Source of the DNA: Limnobaculum allomyrinae | Lineage (GTDB): Bacteria > Pseudomonadota > Gammaproteobacteria > Enterobacterales > Enterobacteriaceae | Reading direction: 5' to 3' | DNA: 64,000 nucleotides | Assembly (NCBI RefSeq): GCF_016649425.1 | Contig: NZ_JADRCR010000004.1 | Location: forward strand, 124,001-188,000 | Shown here: positions 18,794 through 28,333 of the stretch, piece after piece | How the letters are laid out: the number at the start of each line of letters is the position of its first letter | Numbering within the stretch: position 1 is the first letter of the stretch | Notes under the pieces: generated by a model | The model's input: only the letters and a program-made list of their open reading frames with translations | Database searches by the model: none | What the model was told of the DNA's origin: nothing | Position numbers and translations under genes: made by a program

Positions 18794-19044
18794 GCGTTTT
18801 CCCCTCAGTATATTGTTGCATGTTGTATAACCAGAAAGGTGTCTGGAACCAGAAGTCTGGAGAGTTAATTAGAATATCACTTCTTGTTAACAATTATGAG
18901 TAAATTAACCGAAGAAAAACACGCTTATCTGCTTGATGTGGGTGAATTATCCGCGGTTTGCTGCATTTATCTACGGTCGGCTGCGGGATGATGGAAAGCA
19001 GTTGACCTTATATTGTGGCAGCAGTAACATGCGCCTCAATTCGA
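18794..19044. other. Intergenic region fpr to tRNA-Pro
   Basis: About 250 bases holding the fpr promoter region on one side and the tRNA promoter on the other. A 31-codon open frame from an ATG at 18896 lacks a ribosome site and is not called. Confidence 0.4.
19002..19030 (+). promoter_or_regulatory. Sigma-70 promoter of the tRNA-Pro gene
   Basis: TTGACC (-35, 19002-19007) and TAACAT (-10, 19025-19030) are spaced by 17 bases and followed by a GC-rich discriminator GCGCCTC, the pattern of stringently controlled stable-RNA promoters. The predicted start is 8 bases or so before the tRNA. Confidence 0.7.
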
Positions 19045-19121
19045 CGGCGAGTAGCGCAGCTTGGTAGCGCAACTGGTTTGGGACCAGTGGGTCGGAGGTT
19101 CGAATCCTCTCTCGCCGACCA
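19045..19121 (+). tRNA. tRNA-Pro (anticodon UGG)
   Basis: A 77-base tRNA with acceptor stem CGGCGAG/CTCGCCG and encoded CCA end. The D arm is GCGCAGC...GCGC, the anticodon stem ACTGG/CCAGT surrounds loop TTTGGGA (anticodon TGG, 19079-19081), and the T arm contains GGTTCGAATCC. It is a single gene, not part of a tRNA cluster. Confidence 0.97.
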
Positions 19122-19125
19122 GATT

Positions 19126-19165
19126 AAAAACCCCTGATGGTGAAAGCCATCGGGGGTTTTGCTTT
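19126..19165 (+). terminator. Terminator after tRNA-Pro
   Basis: CCCCTGATGG pairs with CCATCGGGGG (one T-G pair) around a six-base loop, with TTTTGCTTTTT after it. It sits 9 bases past the tRNA and converges on bcsG. Confidence 0.85.
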
Positions 19166-19187
19166 TTATTGTGCCTGAACCAGCAAC

Positions 19188-20852
19188 TTACTGTGGATAA
19201 GGCACCCAGTCGGCATTATTCAACCTGATATAGGTTTTATCCTGATACTTCATCACTACCGTACCTGATGTTTCCGATATTGCCGGTGTTTGCGGTAGAT
19301 TTTCCGTTAGTTTTTGCCAGTCAATGCTGTCCTGAGTAAACAATTTTCCGTCCAGCGTACGATTAACCAGTTCAGAAATGGCCAGATAGCTGCTCGGGGA
19401 AGTAATGTGCAACGCCTCAGATTGTGCTGGCGCCTTTGCACCAACAATTCGAATACCAACAGGAATGTGGGTAATGCTTGGGCTGGGAATATCACGCAGG
19501 CCGGAAACTTGCATTTTATCACCAACCAGTGCAGCACCATGTTCTGGCACGATCATCACCATCACTTTCCGGCCAGACTTGTCCAGTTCATCCAGAAAAT
19601 TATCCAGATCGTCAAACAAATCCTGCAGGCGTTTTTTGTATTCCACCGGTTTGTTCGTGGCAAGGCCGCGGTTACCGTCGTGAAGCTCAATGGTATTGTA
19701 GAATGTGACAGCACGAGGAGAATCCCCCTTTTTCCGGGCTTCCAGCCATTCAGTCAACATACTCAGGTCGCTGTAGAGTGGTTCACCATCAAAGGAGGTT
19801 AATTCTGTTTTGGCATTGCCAAAAGGCAGTGGGGTGGCTTGAATACCTGCATACTCACGCAGTTGCTTCAAATAATCTCCAAAAGCTCCGGAATGGTCCA
19901 TTACTAACTCGTTTTTAAATCCTAACTGCGCCAGTTCGTTGAACAGATAACAGCGCTGATCCGTTGCTTTATACAATGCAGCATGCGAGGACTGACCACA
20001 GCTGGCGCGGGATATGCGAATTGCGGCAGGCCCACTGTATGAGGTAGCCGAATTAAAATTATCAAACACAACATTCATCTTTTTCCAGACCGGATGGTCT
20101 GCCAGACCAGCTGCCTGCATATCTGACCAGGAGAGAGAGCAGATATTGATGATTAACAGATCGAAAGGCTGGGCATCAGCAGGTAATGATGCCGGGAATT
20201 CAGTATGAAGATTTTGCTGAGTCTGAATGAATTTATCGTAATAGGCGGTAAGGTTTTGGGACGTTGGTGGCCCCAGGGCTTCTGATTGCGAGCTATCTGT
20301 GGTACCCGACTGAGTCGGTGTATTTGTTGATGGTGTATTGGTCGTCGCTGTCGCCGGCATTAAGTTGAATGATGGCCCACCGATAGCGATAACGTTTAAC
20401 CATACCAGTGCTGCGACCACAAAAGGGGTAATACGTACCCACTGGGAAATAAACAGATAGCCAACTAACAGCGCAAAACCTGCACCCACCCAGCTCCAGT
20501 TAATAAAGCGCTGTACGAATTCCACCATATAATCAAAGCTGAGAGCCGTTGCCTGACTGCGTAAACTAATAATACTTTGAATGCCCGGAAGCCAGGTATC
20601 ATAGTAAAACAGCGCAATACCTACCGGAACGGCAACCCAGTTGCGGATTTTTCTGAGCCAGCCTGCGGGTAAAGGGAACAGTAAAAAAGCGACAAAAACC
20701 AGATTTTCCAGAGGATGAAAATTAAGATATCCACCCCATAGCAGTGCAAACTTTATCAGAAAGTAGTAATTCCAGCCCTTTAACCCCTGCCAGTTTTTCC
20801 ACAGGTTGTTATCCGAAGATGGAGGCGGAGAGGATATTTTCTCATTATTCAT
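19188..20852 (-). CDS. bcsG: Cellulose phosphoethanolamine transferase BcsG
   Basis: Inner-membrane, zinc-dependent enzyme that moves phosphoethanolamine from lipid to the nascent cellulose chain. The 554-residue protein has about five N-terminal membrane helices, a Thr/Ser-rich linker (TNTPSTNTPTQSGTT) and a periplasmic alkaline-phosphatase-like domain. The nucleophile serine lies in NSATSYSGPAAIR, the conserved cysteine in RASCGQSSH, and metal ligands in VPEHGAAL. It is transcribed away from bcsRQABZC, and bcsE and bcsF, which normally accompany it, are not present, so pEtN transfer may depend on altered partners. Confidence 0.95.
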   Translation of the reverse strand: MNNEKISSPPPSSDNNLWKNWQGLKGWNYYFLIKFALLWGGYLNFHPLENLVFVAFLLFPLPAGWLRKIRNWVAVPVGIALFYYDTWLPGIQSIISLRSQATALSFDYMVEFVQRFINWSWVGAGFALLVGYLFISQWVRITPFVVAALVWLNVIAIGGPSFNLMPATATTNTPSTNTPTQSGTTDSSQSEALGPPTSQNLTAYYDKFIQTQQNLHTEFPASLPADAQPFDLLIINICSLSWSDMQAAGLADHPVWKKMNVVFDNFNSATSYSGPAAIRISRASCGQSSHAALYKATDQRCYLFNELAQLGFKNELVMDHSGAFGDYLKQLREYAGIQATPLPFGNAKTELTSFDGEPLYSDLSMLTEWLEARKKGDSPRAVTFYNTIELHDGNRGLATNKPVEYKKRLQDLFDDLDNFLDELDKSGRKVMVMIVPEHGAALVGDKMQVSGLRDIPSPSITHIPVGIRIVGAKAPAQSEALHITSPSSYLAISELVNRTLDGKLFTQDSIDWQKLTENLPQTPAISETSGTVVMKYQDKTYIRLNNADWVPYPQ

Positions 20853-21241
20853 AATATCTGTTTAAGTTATCCACAATAATCATGTTGGCAGAGTTTTTTC
20901 ACCTGTTTTCACAGACAGAGGTTAATCCAATAATATTCGCTGATTGCTATTAATTAGGGTTTCAGCCGAATGGATTAGTAGCGTGAAATAACATCCTGTC
21001 TCTTTATTACTATGAATAAAACAGAAATTCCATTTTTTTGTACTCACGACTCTGTTATTATTTTAACCGAATTCTGTGGGAAAACCTGTTTATTTATTTT
21101 TTAATTTAACACAGAAAAATTTATATTGCGTATTCATAGGAAAACCATCAGGTAATACCGAGTTTTTTAGTTTGTTGCACCAGCAAAATGGTTTTTATCA
21201 GCTAAAATTAACTACATAGCCTGCATTAATGAGTTATCAAA
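20853..21241. promoter_or_regulatory. Divergent bcsG/bcsR intergenic region
   Basis: A 389-base AT-rich gap that must contain both cellulose promoters. I found no open frame resembling BcsF (about 60 residues, membrane-spanning) on the bcsG strand and no bcsE. No specific operator is recognised. Confidence 0.5.
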
Positions 21242-21496
21242 ATGAACGATGATGTCACAGGAACCCAATGGAACCTGAGGCAGGGACGCAAAACAGAAAC
21301 AGGAAATCGGCTACCCGAGCTGATGGTAGCAAAAGAGTACCAGAATGATATTGCTGCAGTGATGACGGCTTATCATCTCACTTCGCTGGAATATCAGGAT
21401 CTTTCTCATCAAAGTGCGTTGCAGGAAGCATTTTTGCGTTGGCCATTGCTGTCCGAAATGTTATCTGGGTCAAACTCAGATAAGGTTGGTTCGTGA
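21242..21496 (+). CDS. bcsR: Cellulose biosynthesis protein BcsR
   Basis: Small cytosolic subunit that binds BcsQ to form the R2Q2 regulator of the cellulose synthase complex. The 84-residue protein keeps the family core QNDIAAVMTAYHL...YQDLSHQSAL and the signature RWPLLSEM; its N-terminal extension is longer than in E. coli (62 residues). The stop overlaps the bcsQ GTG start (GTGA), giving translational coupling. Confidence 0.88.
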   Translation: MNDDVTGTQWNLRQGRKTETGNRLPELMVAKEYQNDIAAVMTAYHLTSLEYQDLSHQSALQEAFLRWPLLSEMLSGSNSDKVGS

Positions 21497-22233
21497 CGAT
21501 TCTGGCAATGCAGGGTATTCGCGGTGGCTGTGGTACTACAGCCGTTTGTGCTTCGCTGGCTTGGGCGCTTGCCCAAACCGGGCAGTCTGTACTGGTGGTT
21601 GATTTCAGCATCAATAACGTATTGCGTCTTCATTTTAACCATGCCTGGAGTAGCAAAGAGGGTTGGGCTTCGGCGCTTAAATTACAGCAATCACCACCGC
21701 CGGTTATTTCCTATGCGCCAGGAATTGATTATCTGCCTTTTGGTTTTTCTGAAAAAGAAACATATTCCCTGATTAATGAAGGGTTATTTGAACAAAAAGA
21801 ACATCAACCAGAGAAATTACCTGGCTTTTTAGCGTTTCTTTCATCGAATGATTATCAATGGATAATTATTGATTGTTCCAACACGCTTTCATCTTTAAAA
21901 GAGTTATCCAATTCGTTGGCAGATATTAATCTGGTTTTATTAAACCCGGATGTGGAATGTCATGTTTTACTGGGGCAGAATTCATTTCCGGCTAATCGTT
22001 ATTTTCTGATTAATGGCTTTTCACCAACAAGTTTAATACAGCAAGATATCAGCCATATTTGGCAACAAAGCTTATCAGGTCTGATCCCGGTTATATTACA
22101 TCGTGATGAGGCTATGGCAGAGTCTCTGGCCGTTAAGAAAACGCCAGGGGAGAGCCAGCCTGATAGTTTGATTGTTCAGGATATTCACCAACTGGCATTG
22201 TGGTGCCAGAGCCTTGATAAGCAAGGTTCCTGA
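21493..22233 (+). CDS. bcsQ: Cellulose biosynthesis protein BcsQ (MinD/ParA-like ATPase)
   Basis: SIMIBI-class ATPase that forms a BcsRQ complex on the synthase and polarises cellulose secretion. The 246-residue protein has the deviant Walker A GIRGGCGTT (no lysine in the usual place, as in E. coli BcsQ), followed by VLVVDFSINNVLRLHFN. The conserved C-terminal HRDEAMAESLA is intact. GTG start within the bcsR stop; bcsA follows two bases after its stop. This frame is intact, unlike E. coli K-12 where bcsQ carries a stop. Confidence 0.92.
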   Translation: MTILAMQGIRGGCGTTAVCASLAWALAQTGQSVLVVDFSINNVLRLHFNHAWSSKEGWASALKLQQSPPPVISYAPGIDYLPFGFSEKETYSLINEGLFEQKEHQPEKLPGFLAFLSSNDYQWIIIDCSNTLSSLKELSNSLADINLVLLNPDVECHVLLGQNSFPANRYFLINGFSPTSLIQQDISHIWQQSLSGLIPVILHRDEAMAESLAVKKTPGESQPDSLIVQDIHQLALWCQSLDKQGS

Positions 22234-22235
22234 CT

Positions 22236-22580
22236 ATGCATCCATTCCGGTCTCTGTTCAGTTTATTTATCCCCGCAGCACCGATGAGTCGGTTGGTTGC
22301 CCGTTATAATGGCTATCGTCAACAGAAAACTTCCGCCATCACCGCATTCTTGTATTGCGTTGGTTATGCCGCATTATGGTCGGTGTTCTGTCTGGAATCA
22401 CCTGCCTGGCAACGGATCAGAGAACAACATAACCAGCTATTTCCACAGGTTGCTGATGCACGCCCTCGTTTAGCTGATATTTTGCGTTATTTGGTACAAA
22501 GCTTGTGGCTGATTGTTGTTCGTCAGGAAGTCTCACCGTCATTTTTGTGGTTACGGCGGGGATGGCAGCAATTAAGGTAG
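22236..22580 (+). pseudogene. bcsA: BcsA N-terminal segment, cut off by an in-frame TAG
   Basis: The 114 residues align with the N-terminal region of enterobacterial BcsA (RYNGYRQQKTSA, then PAWQRIREQHNQLFPQ, then RYLVQSLWL). Translation ends at TAG 22578-22580. The following frame is the same frame, and the total span to the bcsA stop, about 873 codons, equals the E. coli protein length (872), so no bases are missing. A single substitution (from CAG or TGG) explains this. Whether the segment is still made as a separate polypeptide is open. Confidence 0.82.
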
Positions 22581-22583
22581 TGG

Positions 22584-24860
22584 GTGACTATCAGGCATCA
22601 ACAGATAAATAACTGGCTACATAGTTTGCCGGAGTATGTCAGAGCTAACAAACTGGAACACCGTTCAGAGCAGCGCTTAAAAAATCTGAGCCCGACCTTA
22701 AGGCGCGCAGTGTTTATCGTTTGTAGCTTACTGGCGGGCATACTGGCAATCATCTGTATCTCTCAGCCGTTCGAGCTGTTTGCCCAATTTATCTTTGTTC
22801 TGCTGTTGTGGGGCATTGCTATGGTAATGCGCCGCATCCCGGGCCGTTTTGCCTCTCTGATGATGATTGTACTGTCACTGACCATCTCATCTCGTTATAT
22901 CTGGTGGCGTTATACCTCTACGCTTAACTGGGATGATCCGGTAAGTTTGGTTTGTGGGCTGTTGTTACTGGCAGCAGAAACCTATGCCTGGATTGTATTG
23001 GTGTTAGGTTTCTTCCAGGCAGTATGGCCACTGCATCGTAAGCCGGTTCCATTGCCGGAAGATCTCGCCGCCTGGCCCAGTGTCGATATTATGGTTCCTA
23101 CCTATAACGAAGGGTTGAACGTGGTTAAACCCACAATTTATGCTGCGCTGGGTATCGACTGGCCAGAAAATAAACGAACTATCTATATTCTGGATGACGG
23201 TAATCGACCTGAGTTTCGGGCATTTGCTGAAGAGGTTGGGGTGAAATATATCGCTCGCCCAACTCATGAACATGCTAAAGCCGGTAATATCAACCATGCG
23301 CTGAAGCAGGCTACCAGCGAGTTTGTCACTATTTTTGACTGTGACCATGTGCCGACTCGTTCTTTTCTGCAACTGACGATGGGTTGGTTTTTTAAAGATA
23401 AAAAGTTGGGAATGATACAAACTCCCCACCATTTTTTCTCACCGGATCCTTTTGAGCGTAATCTGGGTTCTTTCCGTAAAATGCCAAATGAAGGCACGCT
23501 GTTTTATGGTTTGCTTCAGGACGGTAATGATACCTGGGATGCGACATTCTTCTGTGGTTCCTGTGCCATTATGCGCAGAACTGCGTTAGATGAAGTGGGG
23601 GGGATTGCGGTGGAAACCGTGACGGAAGATGCCCATACCTCGCTGCGCTTGCACCGTGCTGGCTATACGTCGGCCTATATTCGTATTCCACTGGCGGCAG
23701 GGTTGGCAACAGAAACGCTGTCAGCCCATATTAGCCAGCGTATTCGTTGGGCACGAGGCATGGTACAAATTTTCAGACTGGATAATCCATTGCTTGGTAA
23801 AGGCCTGAAACTGGCTCAGCGCCTGTGTTATGCCAATGCGATGTTGCATTTCCTGTCAGGTATTCCACGGCTGATATTTTTAACTGCGCCGTTAGCTTTC
23901 CTCTATTTCCATGCCTATATTATTTATGCTCCGGCATTGGCGATAGCATTGTATGTTTTACCCCATATGATTCATGCCAGCCTGACTAACTCCCGAATTC
24001 AGGGGCGGTTCCGTCACTCTTTCTGGAGTGAGATTTATGAGACGGTACTGGCCTGGTATATCGCTCGTCCAACCACCGTTGCGTTGCTGAACCCGCATAA
24101 AGGCAAATTTAACGTCACTGCCAAAGGCGGGTTAGTGGAAGAGAGCCATCTGGACTGGATCATTTCGCGCCCCTATTTCTTACTGGTGATACTCAATGCT
24201 GCGGGTCTGCTGGCCGCAGGATGGCGTCTGTATGACGGGCCGACGAATGAAATCCCGACCGTGTTGGTTAGTGCCATATGGGTTATCTATAACCTGATTA
24301 TTTTAGGTGGCGCTATCGCGGTTTCTATTGAAGCCAAACAAATCAGGAATTCACCCCGCATTCAAATTGCCATGCCGGCAGCGATTGCCCGTGAAGATGG
24401 GCATTTGTTCCCTTGTACATTGCGGGACTACTCGGATGCCGGAGTAGGCATTGAGATGAAAGCGCCGGATCTGGTGACGAAGGGTGACAAACTTACCCTG
24501 ATGCTAACCCGGGGAGATCGCGAATATGCTTTCCCCTGTCAGGTGATGCGCTCATTCAACGAGACTGTCGGCGTTCAGCTTCAACTGACCACCACACAAC
24601 AACATATTGATTTTATGCAATGTACTTTTGCCCGGGCAGATACCTGGGCGTTATGGCAAGAAAGCGTACCGGAAGATAAACCAATGAGCAGCATGCGTGA
24701 TGTACTGATGCTGGGCTTACATGGTTATCAACGGATGCTCGAATACTCACCTCCATTTTTATATTCCATTTTGGGGCGTATGGCATCGGTGATTGTTTGG
24801 TTAATTTCGTTTTTACCTCGGCGGGTTAATCAGCCCAAAACAGAAGTGGCAACAATATGA
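22584..24860 (+). CDS. bcsA: Cellulose synthase catalytic subunit BcsA, main part (758 residues)
   Basis: Inner-membrane family 2 synthase that polymerises UDP-glucose and threads the chain through its own pore, activated by c-di-GMP. This frame contains all known catalytic parts: ILDDGNR, DCDHVPT, TEDAHTSLRLHR and QRIRWARGM. The PilZ domain has RNSPR and DYSDAGVGI. Eight membrane helices are expected. It lies in the same frame as the preceding N-terminal segment, separated by TAG. A GTG at 22584 with AAGG six bases upstream could allow re-initiation, giving a synthase without the E. coli-type N-terminal extension. Its stop overlaps bcsB (ATGA). Confidence 0.88.
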   Translation: MTIRHQQINNWLHSLPEYVRANKLEHRSEQRLKNLSPTLRRAVFIVCSLLAGILAIICISQPFELFAQFIFVLLLWGIAMVMRRIPGRFASLMMIVLSLTISSRYIWWRYTSTLNWDDPVSLVCGLLLLAAETYAWIVLVLGFFQAVWPLHRKPVPLPEDLAAWPSVDIMVPTYNEGLNVVKPTIYAALGIDWPENKRTIYILDDGNRPEFRAFAEEVGVKYIARPTHEHAKAGNINHALKQATSEFVTIFDCDHVPTRSFLQLTMGWFFKDKKLGMIQTPHHFFSPDPFERNLGSFRKMPNEGTLFYGLLQDGNDTWDATFFCGSCAIMRRTALDEVGGIAVETVTEDAHTSLRLHRAGYTSAYIRIPLAAGLATETLSAHISQRIRWARGMVQIFRLDNPLLGKGLKLAQRLCYANAMLHFLSGIPRLIFLTAPLAFLYFHAYIIYAPALAIALYVLPHMIHASLTNSRIQGRFRHSFWSEIYETVLAWYIARPTTVALLNPHKGKFNVTAKGGLVEESHLDWIISRPYFLLVILNAAGLLAAGWRLYDGPTNEIPTVLVSAIWVIYNLIILGGAIAVSIEAKQIRNSPRIQIAMPAAIAREDGHLFPCTLRDYSDAGVGIEMKAPDLVTKGDKLTLMLTRGDREYAFPCQVMRSFNETVGVQLQLTTTQQHIDFMQCTFARADTWALWQESVPEDKPMSSMRDVLMLGLHGYQRMLEYSPPFLYSILGRMASVIVWLISFLPRRVNQPKTEVATI

Positions 24861-27225
24861 AGAAAATGAAATCTGAAGTGATGTTTACCGGTATAGCGAA
24901 ACGTCGCTGGCTGGGAATTGTTCTGCTGAGTCTGGCGGGCGCTGCTTATGCGCAAACCACGGATACACCGCCGGTTGTAGATGCTGATGTGCAAAACAGT
25001 GCGACACCGGTAGCCCCGCAGGTGGAGCCGATGCCAATCGTACCAGGAGCACCAGTACGTAATGACTCACTCTCTTTTAAAACGCTGGCACCGGAAGGCA
25101 GCCTGGTTTTAAGGGGCCTGCAGAGCGTAGCGCAAATGACATTCACTGTGCGCAGTGACGAAGTGGTCTCTCAGGCCGCGTTGAATCTGGACTATACCGT
25201 TTCTCCTGCCCTGTTGCCGCTGCTTTCCCATATTAAAGTCTATCTGAATGATGAACTGATGGGGGTTGTGCCGGTTAATCAGGACTCACCGGGGAAAAAG
25301 GGAACCATTAATTTGCCGATGGATGCTCGCTATATTAGCGACTTTAACCGCATTCGTCTGGAACTGGTGGGGCATATTCGTCTGGAACCGGTGGGGAACT
25401 ATAAAGATGCTTGCGAAAATCCAACCCATAGCAGTATCTGGATTGATGTGAGTAAAAGCAGCTCGGTGGCGCTGACCTATCAGGGACTTGAGGTGAATAA
25501 CGATCTCTCTCGCTTCCCTGAACCTTTCTATGACAGCCGCGATTTCCGCCCGCTAAATTTACCGATGATTTTCAGTTCGGCTCCGGATAATGAGCAGCAA
25601 AAAGCCGCGGCAATTTTGGCCTCATGGTTCGGGGTGGAAGCGCAATGGCGGGGGCAGAACTTCCCGGTATTGTATAACCAACTGCCAGAAAGTAACGGTG
25701 TAGTTTTCGCCACTAACGACTGGCGCCCGGATTTTCTGAAAGACTATCCGAAAGTTGATGCGCCAACAGTTGAGATAATCTCACATCCAACTAATCCGTA
25801 TATCAAGCTGTTGCTGGTGCTGGGGCGTGATAATAAAGATTTACTGACAGCTGTACAGGGAATCGCTCAGGGAGAACCTTTATTCCGCGGCCAGAGCGTG
25901 ACCATTGATAGCGTAAAACAACTGCTGCCTCGCCAACCTAACCTTACGATGCGCCTAACTGGGTAAGAACCGATCGTCCGGTACGATTAGCTGACCTGAC
26001 GACCTATCAGGAACAACTCAGCGTTTCCGGTGGACGTTTGCCACCGATTGATCTGGATATGAAGTTACCGCCAGATCTGTTCTTACTGCGCAGTCAGGGG
26101 ATCGCGCTAAATCTTAAATATCGTTATACACCACCTCCTTATGTTGATGATTCTCGCTTAAATGTCAGCCTTAACAATCGTTTTTTACAGGCATTTCCGC
26201 TGAAACCTTATGAGTCAAATAAGCTCCAGGTATTGCATATTCCATTGATTCAGGGATTGAGCAGTACTGATGAAGAAGTGATGATCCCGGCTTTCCAACT
26301 GGACGGAAATAACAAACTGCGCTTCGATTTTGATTTCGTTTCAAATATTGGTGCCAGCACCACTGACGTATGTCGCACCATGACACCGGTAAAACATGAA
26401 GCAGTGATTGATGGTGATTCAACTATCGATTTTTCTGGCTATCGCCACTATTTGGCCATGCCAGCATTGAAAACGTTTGCTCAGTCGGGTTTCCCGTTCA
26501 GTCGTATGGCAGACTTATCGGAAACGCTGGTAGTGATGCCAGAGAATCCAACGGCTGAACAACTAACGCTGCTGTTTAACGTGCTGGGGCAGATGGGGGC
26601 CAGTATTGGCTATCCGGCGCTGGGGGTTGAACTGACGGCTAAACCGGATGCGAAACAGCATGCAGATAAAGATCTGTTGGTGTTAAGCAGTATTCCGAAA
26701 GATTTGGATGCCAGAAACCAACCGGAAATACTGATTGAGCAGGCAAAGAGCCAGCTTAACCGTCCGGGAAAAAATAATCTGGAGCTACATACTGTTGATT
26801 TCGATAAGCCGAGTACGGAACCAACACCACAGGCTAGCGCCGTAGTTTCATCCGACGGGCCTATTGGTGCGATAACGGGCTTCCAGTCCCCTTATAACGA
26901 GCAGCGCAGTGTCGTTGCTCTGATGGCCAGCGGAGATAGTGGTTATCAACTACTGGATGAAGCCTGGCGCGACAGCGGTAAACGGGCGGCTATAGCCGGG
27001 TCGGTTTCCATTGTGCGCAACTCCGGGGTAAATAGTATACGGGTTGGAGAGACCTACTACGTTGGTTATCTGCCGTGGTGGGACAAACTATGGTTTAAGC
27101 TATCTGCACATCCGGTGTGGCTGGCTGTATTTGCTGTTTTCAGTGTGATTCTGGTGGCGTTAATGCTCTGGCGTGGGCTGCGCGCGATAAGTCGCCGTCG
27201 CTTAAATCCGGGTGAAGATAAATAA
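24857..27225 (+). pseudogene. bcsB: Cellulose synthase regulatory subunit BcsB, frameshifted
   Basis: Periplasmic, membrane-anchored partner of BcsA. Frame one runs from 24857 with a signal peptide (LLSLAGAAYAQ) to a TAA at 25964. Frame two continues the homology with YDAPNWVRTDRPV from 25945 to 27225, ending in a membrane anchor and RRRLNP. Frame two is closed by TAA at 25939-25941, so the slip lies at about 25942-25945, and the direction is loss of one base. Restoring a C in AACCTTAC (AAC CCT TAC) gives a continuous reading of about 789 residues (E. coli 779). A sequencing error remains possible. Confidence 0.9.
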
Positions 27226-27226
27226 T

Positions 27227-28333
27227 ATGAAACGTTTAGTGATGATGTTTTGTTGCTGCCTTATTGCTGGTCAGGCGTGGGCGGATAGCTGCCATTGGCC
27301 ACAGTGGCAGTACTTTTCCCGGGAATATATCAGTCGTGAAGGACGGGTTATCGACCCCACGGATGGCAATAACATCACCACATCAGAAGGACAAAGCTAC
27401 GGGCTATTTTTTGCGTTGGTGGCTAATGACCGTAATCGATTCGATCAGGTTTTGAACTGGACAGAGAAAAATCTGGCTGCCGGCGATCTGACGGCACGTT
27501 TACCCGGTTGGTTATGGGGTAAAAAGCCCGATGGCAGTTGGGGAATTCTGGATAACAACTCGGCATCTGATTCTGACCTGTGGATTGCTTACACCTTACT
27601 GGAAGCCGGACGACTCTGGCATTCCCGTGGCTATCAGGTTATGGGCACTTTGCTATTACAGCGTATTGCCAGAGAAGAAGTCGCCAGGATACCGGGGTTG
27701 GGTACCATGCTGATGCCCGGAAAAGTGGGTTTTATCGAATCTGATAGCTGGCGGTTGAACCCCAGCTATCAACCGCCACAACTGTTAGCTCGTCTCGCTC
27801 AAACCGACAAGATTTGGGGTGAAGTAGCACAGAGCAACCGTAAACTATTACTTGAAGCAGCACCTGCGGGGGTTGCTGCGGATTGGGTCGTGTGGCAGAA
27901 AGAGAAAGGCTGGCAAACGGACAATAAAACCGGCGCTACCGGCGATTACAATGCGATTCGGGTCTATTTATGGCTCGGCATGCTGGCAGAAGATACGTCG
28001 GGGAAAGCTGAATTGATAGCTCATTACCAGCCAATGGCTAAACTGACGCAGGATATGGGGTTGCCGCCGGAAACGGTAGATACCCAAACCGGGAAAGCGA
28101 CCGGTACCGGGCCGGTTGGTTTTTCTGCCGCACTATTGCCATTTTTAACAGGATCCCCGGCTCAGGCCGTTCAACGCGAACGGGTAGTGAATAATCTTCC
28201 GGGCCGCGATGCTTATTACAATAATGTATTAACCCTATTTGGTCTCGGCTGGGATCAACAATATTACCGCTTTAATCAACAGGGAGAGTTGCAGGTTTCT
28301 TGGGAGAAAGATACATGCAAAAATACCCACTGA
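27227..28333 (+). CDS. bcsZ: Periplasmic endo-1,4-beta-glucanase BcsZ
   Basis: Glycoside hydrolase family 8 cellulase of the bcs operon, trimming or clearing cellulose in the periplasm. From the ATG at 27227 it is 368 residues, the E. coli length, with signal peptide MKRLVMMFCCCLIAGQAWA. The catalytic acid lies in TTSEGQSYGLFFAL, the aspartate in SDSDLWIAY, and the third acidic site in GDYNAIRVYLW. It starts one base after the bcsB stop and overlaps bcsC by 19 bases. Confidence 0.95.
   Translation: MKRLVMMFCCCLIAGQAWADSCHWPQWQYFSREYISREGRVIDPTDGNNITTSEGQSYGLFFALVANDRNRFDQVLNWTEKNLAAGDLTARLPGWLWGKKPDGSWGILDNNSASDSDLWIAYTLLEAGRLWHSRGYQVMGTLLLQRIAREEVARIPGLGTMLMPGKVGFIESDSWRLNPSYQPPQLLARLAQTDKIWGEVAQSNRKLLLEAAPAGVAADWVVWQKEKGWQTDNKTGATGDYNAIRVYLWLGMLAEDTSGKAELIAHYQPMAKLTQDMGLPPETVDTQTGKATGTGPVGFSAALLPFLTGSPAQAVQRERVVNNLPGRDAYYNNVLTLFGLGWDQQYYRFNQQGELQVSWEKDTCKNTH

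Noticed and set aside
18896-18991. 31-codon open frame before tRNA-Pro
   Set aside because: No ribosome site, no recognisable peptide, and it ends before the tRNA promoter.
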